Below, one piece after another: positions 1-9,300 of a stretch of DNA of 14,558 bases. The DNA comes from JBBTIS01 sp038059855 (GTDB taxonomy: Bacteria; Elusimicrobiota; Elusimicrobia; JACQPE01). The translations under genes were made by a program, and so were the position numbers. The notes under the pieces were generated by a model that was not told where the DNA came from, searched no databases, and was given only the letters and a program-made list of their open reading frames with translations. Within the stretch, counting starts at the first letter, position 1, and each line of letters starts with the position of its first letter. The DNA is taken from assembly GCA_964357255.1 (NCBI GenBank), contig CAYHKQ010000060.1, forward strand, positions 1-14,558, read 5' to 3'.

Positions 1-154
1 AACAATCCACTCCCCTGCCATTGATCTGAATAATCTGGGCCAGGGCCTCATAACAATCAAGGCCGGGGGTGGTGATGAGGAGGGAGGTAACGATGAGAAG
101 GGAGAGAAATTTTTTAAGCTCAAAACGAAAAGAAAAAAGGCAAAAATTTTCCAT
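1..154 (-). CDS. Start of a second giant-type secreted protein, paralogous leader (partial)
   Basis: The first 51 codons of a gene running off the left edge are visible. I translated it from the ATG at 154-152. The N-terminus is MENFCLFSFRFELKK followed by a hydrophobic stretch and then TTPGLDCYEALAQ. It is an obvious paralogue of the giant protein's signal peptide: both have a FLSLLI/FFSLLI-like core, an identical TTPGLDCYEALAQ block, and VDC/IDC about ten residues after it. The likely signal peptidase site is after the second Ala of ALA. At DNA level, bases 3-112 match 12841-12950 over most positions, including the identical run ctgggccagggcctc. The Shine-Dalgarno is weak (AGG about 11 bases before the ATG). 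The function of the rest is unseen; shared leader and tandem order suggest another member of the same giant family. Confidence 0.8.
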   Translation of the reverse strand, partial: MENFCLFSFRFELKKFLSLLIVTSLLITTPGLDCYEALAQIIQINGRGVDC

Positions 155-316
155 TAATTGTGAAACCTGATTTAACAGTCTCAAGCCCAACACGCAAGAG
201 TTATTTTAAGGCATGGCGGAAAATTTGTCGTGGGTCCTTTGGCCTGATTTTTATGGGTACAAAGTCCCTGTCAAATTAGGGACTAAAGTCTTGACTAAAG
301 TCTTGACTGGATTTAT
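155..316. other. Spacer between the giant gene and its downstream paralogue
   Basis: This 162-base AT-rich spacer holds the GGACTAAAGTC element described at 261-308. It carries no convincing gene. A plus-strand reading frame from 213 crosses it but is antisense to the giant gene's 3' end and contains the repeat itself. I see no clear terminator in the spacer; the only strong hairpin lies just inside the giant gene (335-367). Confidence 0.6.
261..308. repeat. GGACTAAAGTCC palindromic element, copy A (upstream of paralogue)
   Basis: Bases 263-269 (agtccct) and 278-284 (agggact) are perfect inverted arms around an 8-base loop. They run into a 12-bp tandem repeat, gactaaagtctt, at 281-292 and 293-304, with a third partial unit. 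The block aaagtcc..tcaaat..agggactaaagtc is also found at 13063-13098, upstream of the giant gene. Both copies lie upstream of starts that encode the same signal peptide (about 107 and 60 bases away). This fits a regulator-binding array or a structured 5' leader; which of these is unknown. Confidence 0.6.
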
Positions 317-3300
317 TTATCGTTTAAAATCGGGACGCTCCGCCCGAGGATGCCTCGGACGGAGCGTTGATGAACCCGTGATCTGTGTACCCCTTTGCGT
401 AGAAATATAAGGACGCCGGCTCGCCAGAGGCGGGACGATTCCAGTGGAGATTCGGGGGCTAACGAGCGCCCCGGCCGCGGCGGAATTGAGCGATTGTTGG
501 ATTTCGCTCAATGCTTTCAAACGTATCGTAAAACGGTTATCTAAAAAATTATCGAGCAAATTTACTGCCTGTTCAATTTTTTCTACGGCTTTATTGATGT
601 CTTTTAAATAATCGTGGCGACGGACGTTGGCTTGCAAATCCTCGCTAGAAACGCCGTAGGTTTGACGGAAATCATGGGCTGTCTGCCGGAGCGCTTGCAC
701 CCCTGCCTTTAAATTATCCAAATGAGAGCCATCGAGTCGCGGCGCGTTCCAGGCCAAATGGATTAAGCGTTCCGCATATTCTACCGCCGAGAGATCCGGA
801 AAACTCTTTAATCTTTTTTTCTTGGCAAAAATTAAATCACGCCGCATTTCTTGAAGCCATTGGATTGCTTGGTGGAAGACCTCTTGTCTTTCGTCTCCAT
901 CACGCAATGACACAAAGACGGTGGAATTCGCCCCTGGATTGAGCGCTTGTTCTTTCAAAGCCTGGGCTTTTGTTTGGGCCGGCTTGAAATAGCGGTAAAT
1001 GCCGTGGCCGGTAAAAAGCAAGACCAGGAAGGAGAGGGATCCAAAAATCGCTTCAGGCAGACCTGCCGACTTGAAGACAGCGGCTCCTCCTAAAGTTGCT
1101 AAACCTAATGTAGCCAACCCTATCATAGGCTCAACCAGACTCATCCCGCGCTCGTTTATGTCTTTTTCTGTCTTCGCGAGGGCTCCGGCCCGAGGCGATT
1201 TTATATCTGCTGACGCCTTATTTTTTTCAGATCGAAACAACGAGGGAAATTGCCGGCGCAGGATTTGCACATCTTCGGGATTACTTAAATCAAGATATTC
1301 TTCGGTTTTCTTGACCGCGGCGATTTCCCAGCCGTTTTGCGCCAAGTGATCGGACAGGGCGCCTAAAAATAAAACATCGGTTTTGATTAAAAGCGTCCGG
1401 GGGCTTGCCTGGAACAGGCCTTCGGCATAAAGGCTCATGCCGTTGATGTCCGGCTCTTGCCCCGGGTTCGTTTGGCGCGCGATCACGAGCCAGGGCCTTA
1501 TCTCGTCGGACTGAACTTCCTTGTAAATTTCGGACACCCAATAATTTTCCGGCTCATTGGATTTTGAATGGACGAGGGCTGAAATAATAATGCGACTCCG
1601 TTCGCTCAGACGCTCTTCGAAGTCTATTTTTTGCCGTTTCTGGATTAAGGAAAATTGGACAAGAATCGCCGTCAATAATTCGCGAAGATGAGCGAGGACC
1701 TTCGGATGCGGCAGGGCGGAGCGGGTTTTCATTTTTTCAACGTAGGTCCTGAGCGCCGCAGACGCGTTGTCGAGGCGTTGCGTCAGGATCAATAAGTTTC
1801 TTAGATAATCGTGGATCAGTTCCGGCTTTGTCCTGAGCGTTTTAGGATCAATGCCGCTACTATCAAGGGATTTGAGATGGCGGATCATCTGGGACAATGG
1901 CTTGGCGAGGGCGTAAGCGTTCCGATTGCTCAATGGAATGGGCTGGCGCTCAATATAAGAACGCATCTGTTTTATTGCCCCTTCGAGTTCTTCCGTCATG
2001 ACGCTCCAGTACTCTTGATGTTGCGGAAGAACGATTTTGATCATGGGAATTTGAGCCTTGATCTTTAAGGAGGGATGGTTCATAACCATAGCGGCCGGCG
2101 CCCAAACTTGGCGAGCGTCCTTTTCAATCAGAATTTCCATTTGCGAAACAGCAGGTGGTTCAAGGGTGAAATGAAGCCGTCCTTGCGTGTCAGTGTCGTA
2201 AATGTGCGCTATTTTACGCCGGGGATTTTCAATGCGCCACGCATCGCCGGCGCCGAGGCGCAGGCGCACAAAGAACCGTTGAGTGGAAGAAAGGAGCGGA
2301 AAGCGCAATTGGGCCTCTTGTAACGAAGGTTGCAGAACAAGGGCGTAGTCGCCAAGGGCGCGGCCTATGGTTTTTTGAATGTTGTTTTGACTCTGCAGCC
2401 ACTCGGGGCTAGGGTCTTGCCGCCATCCGTTTTTAATCCAAAATTTGTCGTTTTTAAGACGCTCCAATTCTTCTAAATTCATCGAGGCGTAGAACACCCC
2501 GGCTTCGGCGGGCTGGATTTTTTTGATCTCAAAATCGCGCGAGGCGCGAATGGCAACGTCAATTTTTTCTTTGGCGTCGCGAATTTTAGCCAAGATGTCT
2601 TCTTTGCCGGAAAGTTTTTTGATCCAGTCTTCGTTATTAATTTTTTCGTCGAGAGCCGGCGTGCCGGGCATGGAGGCTTCCAAGCCTTGAACCGAAGCGT
2701 TCATGTTTTTAATAACGTGCCAGGCCTTGTAGAGTTCCTTGTGTTCCCTTATTTGCGGGGTTGATGCGCGGCGCATAAAAATCAGGATTATTATCGGCAT
2801 CGTTGCCATTGCGGTCAGGATAATTCCCCCGATAGAAATGCCTTTGAAAGCCATGGTGACGACTATCGCCGCGATAGTCAGCCCTGCGAGCCCCATCGTA
2901 ACTTGCATTTTGGCGACTCCGCGTTTTCCGGAGCGGGAAGCGGCGCGCTCCACGATGGGCCCGGCGGACGGCATTGTGTGTCGTTTTAACGCGTTCCTTA
3001 GCCAGATATAAGTCATGGTCATTGGTATTAGGGCGACATTGAAATAAATGAATGGCGTAACTCCGCTCCACGAATCAAAAAGTTTGCCCGTTAAATTCAG
3101 GCTTAAAGCCACGAGTCCCACTGCGGCCGCGCCGACGAAACCGTTAACCTTGGCCTTGTCATTTTCAGGAGCCTCGGCCATGACCAGGGTTCTGAGCTTG
3201 AGGTTGGCAATAACCTGGGCCATGCCGAAAGGAATAATGGCCGCGTAAGCCGCGTAAGGAGTCGGCAGTAACATGGTCGAGAAGGCAACCATGCCGACGG

Positions 3301-6300
3301 CGCCGAGCGTCATCCAAAACAGTATGGATTTTCTGAGGATTTCTTTTTCCCCTTCGTCGTTGAGTTTTCCATCTTTAAGAGCCGAACGGATCCATTTACC
3401 CAGATAAGTTTTTAAGACGAGGGCATCGAGTTTTTTGCCGATCCACCGCAAGCCTTTTGAGAGAGGCCGGTCCGCCTGCGCCTGAGCAGGCTTTTCCTTC
3501 GCGTCGGTAATAATTTTGGATTCTCTCCACATGATTAAACCGCCAAAAAGACCGCCCAAGCTATAAAGCGAGGTAATATTTGAGGCGACGCTTGCGGCGT
3601 GAGCGGCGTCTCCCGCGGCCATGAAAATACCGAAAGCCGGCCCAACGATCGAATACAAAAGCGGATTGATAACCATGTAGGCTGTAAAGCCTAAAAAAGC
3701 GGTGCGCATAACGGCATTTTTAAATACGATGACTGCCCCGGCCCCGATGCGCTTGAAAAAGCCCGGCTCTTGTGGCGGTTTTTTGACCGTATCCTTAACT
3801 TTTTTTTGATCCGATTTTTCCGCATGATTCACGGCGGCAACGGAATTATCCGGCGCCGGGCCGGCTTTTGGATTTTTTTCGTCAAGTTTAATTCCAAATG
3901 CGTAAAGCGCGATAGCCGCAAAAAACACCACCGGGTAAATAACAAGAGCCGGAACAAAGCCGAAATTTTTGATAACCGTTCCGCCTAATTTTGGGCCGCT
4001 GACTCCGATAATTTCCATGAGCCATTGCTCTAAGGCAAAGAAGCGTTCAAGAACAGCCCTGTTTTGACCCAGGATGGCTTGGGGAAGCGTCATTTCCGCC
4101 GTAATGCTCACGCCGCCCATAAATCCATTAAAGGTGTAAAAAGCGGCTAAAACAAAAAACGCCTTGCTCGGTTCATAGAGAGGCGCCAAAACTCCCGAAA
4201 GCCAATGAGAGGCCCAAATGAGCCAGGTAATTCCAGTGTGCGCGGCTAGGGCGGGAAAAAAAGATGGCCCCATTAAAAAGATAATTAACGCTGAAATTGA
4301 AAGCAGGCGAACAACGCTTGATGTGATGTATGTTTTTTTCAGGCCGAATTTGTCCGCCACGGCGCCGCCTAAAAGACGGCCGATCATGCTAGCCAAGGAT
4401 TGGAATACGGCGATTTGGGCCATGGCCGTAAAACCGCCGAAGCGCTCGCGCATCAGCAGGGGCATGGCCAAGCCAAGCACCTCGACGCCGACCTGAGCGA
4501 ACAAAAGTCCGGATAAAAACCACCAAATAGAGTTGTTTTGTTTTTGTGTTAAGGCTTGAGGCGGAATATTTTCGGCCGAGGCAACGGCTTCTTGATGATC
4601 CGGCGCGGAGCGGAGCTTCGACCCCTTGAACGCGCGCGCGATGCGGGAGATGCCGCTCCAGGCTTTTTTAACCAGCGCCGCAATGATGGTGATTCCAAAA
4701 GGATCGCTCAACAGCGCGCCGCCGGGCAAAATGCCGGGTTCGGATTTACTGGCGTTTCTAACAAAGGATGGGTTTATTTTTTGCAGATTACTCGCGGCGG
4801 CTTGAGCGATTTCCTGATCCGGACTGCGCAGAAGCCGTAGCAGAAAAGCGGCGACTTCTTCGCGGGCGTAAACTTTCCAAAAATCATTGCCCAGAAGGCC
4901 GGCGATGGCAAGCAGTTGATCTTTTTGGATTTGGTCTTGGTCCGGCAGAATAAAAGTTTTCAGGTTCTGGCCTAATTTGCCGTCATAGTTCTGGCCAGCC
5001 TTGACTTGCTCCGGAATGATATTGAGGTAGCGGATGAACCACGAAACATCGTCTTCTGATTGCCGCCGAGCCAGAGGATCGTTTTTTTCCTGCGACATGA
5101 CCTCGCCCATTTGCAACCAGGGCTCTTTCGACGGAGCCGGCATTTTCCAGAAGGACTCTTTGCCCTTGGAAGATTTTTTGACGGAATTAGAGACGGCAAT
5201 GGCGATAATGATGGGAAGCAATGCAATGAGGGCTATGATTGCGATGTTGCCGAGGGCGCTTGCGGCCGTCGCTATTTTTTCTGCGCTCGCGCCGCTTGCG
5301 AGTCCGTGGGACAGGCTGGGGTATAGAAAAGTCATCAGAAACGGCAGGGTCGCGACGATGATTTTTCGAGCCAGGCCTAATTTTAATGGAACCTTTTGTC
5401 CCAGGCGCGCCACGCGAAAGCCTTCGTCTATGTTGGAATAAAATTCAAAATTATCCTTGCCGTGTTCTTTGACCCAGTAAAGAGCGATGTCCGCTTTTTG
5501 GGTTAGTTCTTGCGCTTTGATTCGAACAAGTCCGGCGGAGAAGTCTTTTATTGAGGACTTGTTGACATTGGGAGCAATGTCAACATCTCCGGGGGCCAGG
5601 GCCAAACCCAGGCTGGCCCGCAACGGCACGGTTTCTTTGCCGCTGATTACGAGCCTGATTCCACGAATTTTTTCCAAAACGCGTTCAGCCACGACCCTGG
5701 CGGCCTGAGCATCGGTGTTGGGCAGAAGAATGGCCAATTCCTCGCCGCCAATGCGGGCCACAAAGTCGCCTTGGCGTATGTTTTCTTTAATGCTTTCGGC
5801 TACGGTTTTTAAGGCTTGGTCGCCTACGTTGTGACCGTAGGTATCGTTGACTTTTTTGAAATCGTCAATGTCCGCCATGATGACCGCCATGGGTTCGCCT
5901 GTGCGATAGGCGCGCGCCACGATTTCGGTAAGTTTTTCGTTCCAATATCGGCGGTTTGGAATTTTAGTGAGCGTGTCATAAAAAGACAGATTCCTCAAAT
6001 TGGAATTTTCCGTCTTAAGCGTTTGGTTCTGTTTCCAGATTTTATAAAGCGCTATGCCAAACCCAGCCGCGGCCACGGCGGAAACCAGGGTCGCCGCAGG
6101 AAGAACCCACGCCCCAATCCCAGCCAGTCCGGCGCTCGCAGTCAAAGCCAGCGTGTCTATGCCGACAAAGCCGCGCTGGCCGGACCGGGACGCTGCAGTC
6201 GCCTCGCGTTCTCCGGCTCGCTTTCCTGGTTGATCGTTACTTGTTTCACTTTTTGAAATTATCGGCTGATCCAACCCAAAATTTTCAATCCTCTCATTGT

Positions 6301-9300
6301 GCTGTTGAACTGATTGTCGGAGTAGGTCTAAAATTGGCGTTGGGATTGATTCGTCGGAAGGCATCTCAACGATTGGTCCGGTTTCCTGGCCTGGGGCGAG
6401 GCTGACAACGAAGCGGACGTAGGCTGTGCCTGGGTCGTCGTCGGTTTTTAAGTCATCGCCAAAGCCCAGGATTTCGCCGGTTTGCGTATCTATCAGGGCG
6501 GGAACGCCTTTTAGAGTTTTTCCGCTATCCTCGTGGGTCATGGCCTGGGAAAGGGCGTGAAAGAAATCCAGGCCTTCTAAAGTGTTGAGGTTTGTGGCAA
6601 CGATCGGCGAAGCGGCTTCGACGAAGGCTGAGGAGTCGGCCTTGTCGGGGCTTTGGGCTTGGGCAGAATCGCCAATGAACTCCTCACCCGCGCTGGGCGC
6701 GGCCTCTCCCCCAAGGGGCGGGGATGGGATGAAGTCAAGACTTGACCCCATCTTCGGGGCTTCGATCATGCTGACTTTAATAGAAAACCTATGATGAAGA
6801 TCGTCTTTTTGAATTTCATGATTTCTTTTACTAACGACTGACATCAGCCTGGTCATGGCTGAACCGGAAATACCGCGCGAGAATTGTATTTCGCTGGGCC
6901 AGACGTTCCCGTTAATCGTGAAAGTTATAATCACCGGCAATTCTGCGGGAATCGTTCCGCCTCCGGCGGGCCCGCGTCCTTGAAGCTCTGCGGAAAGGGC
7001 CTTGGCCTGGCCGGTTTTATCCTGGTGCAAGGACAAAATTAATCCTGTGTCGGGATCAACATAAAAAGTTAAAGAAACCTTGCCGTTTATAAATTTCGCT
7101 ACATTCGATTCGCCTCCTTGAGCGCTTTTGGACAAAATAAGTTCTCTGAGCTTGCGACTTTTTAAGACGTCCAGGTTATAATCCGGCGCGGTTAATTTTG
7201 ATAACACCACGGGCAATGCGGCGTCCCCGGAATTAGTTTGGGATTGTTTCGTTTCACTTGCGTTGAGCCCGAGGCTTTCGAGAATGGCGAGATTGAAATC
7301 TCTTGGAACATCTGGAACTGCCGGGGCCGTATCTTGACTTTCGATTAGTCTACGCGGCGATAAATTCGTAGCGGGTTTTAATGACCCCCTCACCCTGCCC
7401 TCTCCCTCGAGGGGAGAGGGTTGTGGTGCGGAACCGGACGGAAGTTGGCGCTTTTCCTGCCTCCAGGTCTTGAAGGTTCGCACGAGGGCTCCCATGCCCG
7501 CGGCCGCGGCAATGATGGCGGGATGATTGCCTCTATCAATAGCCGCGGCCCAAAGTCCCCACTTAGCCGCGCCTCGGGCCGCGGGGGTTGCGTATCCGAT
7601 CGTTCGTAAAACTGGAGACGGAAGACGCGAGACGAGAGACCCTCCTGCCGAGGTTTCCTGTTTCGCCGCGTCGGCATGGCGACCATGTCTCCATTCTTTA
7701 AGGGTTCTCGAGATAGTCCTGGTTTTTGAGGCGGCCTGATCGTAAATTTTGGCCGTGGTGGTTGACATCGGATTTCTTGACTCAAGCTGGGGAAGGACAA
7801 CTTTCTTGGCGAGCCTCTGGCCAATGGCATAGGATTCTTTTAATGTTTTAGATTTGGCAAAGGAAGAATCATTCAAGGAAGAATCATTCGAAGAAGGGTC
7901 TTTAAGGGAAGTTTCCAGTTCTTCTATTTGATTGATCTTTTCTTGAAAGATTTCTTTGACCTTGGGGTTGGAGGATTTTTTTAAGGCTCTTTCCAAGTAG
8001 GGGCGGGCCTCCTTGATTGTGGCCTGGGTGATTTTGTTGATGAGTTCCTGCGAAGTTTGATAACTCCCATCCTTGATTCCAAGTTCGGCCAGGGTGGTTC
8101 CACGGTTTAAGACCTTCCCATAAATTTTGGTGAGCCGGATGAGGTCCTTTCTGGCCTGCCACCTGCGGTAAATGCCTTTAACCTCCGTGCTGTCGGCGAT
8201 TTCTTGGGCTTGGATCAAGGCTTCCTGGAAGGTCCTGATGAGGGCCTGGCTTCTGATGTTCTGATGATAAAGGCCGGCCGCGTCGGAGGACTTGGTTTTT
8301 GCAAGTTCAAGAAAACTGCCTAATGTGATCTTCTCTTGGGGCGTTAATGAGGAGGGCCCCTGTTGTTCGGCTTTCTTTAAAGCCTCTAGGACTTCCGTAA
8401 CTTGTATTCCGGAGTCCGAACCCTGTTGGGCTTGAGCTTTAAGATTTTCAAGTTTGCTCGTTAAATCTTTGACCAGGGGCTCTTGAGAAACGAATCTCTT
8501 GATTTTGTGACCCAGGGCGTTAAGGGAGGTTGATTTTGAGCCTTCGGTGTAATAAAGGTAGCCCTTGGTGAAGGTTCCCGGCCTTCGGCCTCCTCGTCCG
8601 TAGAGCTGTTCAATGTCTATGGCGGAGAGATAGTCGGCTAGGCCGTGAGTGTCAAGGTTTCCTTTCCAGTCTATGCCTTCCGTGGAGCGTTTCGTGTAGT
8701 CAATGACCAGGGCTTTTTCTCGGCCCGCTTTATCGGCGATGTCAAGGACCCCTGGGTTCTTAACGTCCCCTGTTCGTCCTTCCGGGGTGTGTTCGGTAAT
8801 TTCGTAGACCTTAATTTTTTGCCCTCCATGTTTTCCGTTCCCCGTTTTCCGTTTCATGCGATCTATTAATCCTTTGCCGTATTGACCTTCAGGGGAAAGG
8901 TCCACGACCAGGGCGGCCCGGCCTTTACTGATGGAACCCTGGACATTTTTATGCAGGCGGGCCAGACCAGGAATTGAAGATTTGCCCGCCTTGGAGGATG
9001 GCTTCAGGGTGACGAACTCCCTGCCTTCCATTATTCCCAAGACCGCGTCGCTGGGGATTTCCACCATGCTGGCTCCTGTCTGGGCCTCCACCATTTCAAT
9101 CACGGATTTAAGACTGCCGCTCATGCCGGAGATGACTGCGTCGGGAGCCAAAGCGGCAAAGGTGTCAGGGAGCGTGGCTATGTTCTGGGTGTATCTTAGG
9201 GTAACCTTGCCTTTAATCTGTTCGGGCTTGAACCCTTCGAGCAGATAGGTTGCGATTTCAAAATAGGGGTCCTGGAATCTGGTTTGGGGGGACTGGGCCT

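Noticed and set aside
261..308. CRISPR-like repeat array
   Set aside because: Only two full 12-bp units without spacers; the element is palindromic and also occurs once upstream of the giant gene.
335..367. Intrinsic terminator of the giant gene
   Set aside because: The stem is strong, but it precedes the stop codon and is not followed directly by a U-run, so I list it only as a hairpin.
213..410. 65-aa plus-strand frame across the spacer
   Set aside because: It is built from the 12-bp tandem repeat and the antisense of the giant gene's tail; no protein-like features.
1290..1541. Short minus-strand frames inside the giant gene (also 2709-3071, 7390-7830, 11371-11937)
   Set aside because: They are shifted frames of the giant gene with Arg/Pro-rich translations, typical shadows of GC-rich coding sequence, and no sign of programmed frameshifting was found.
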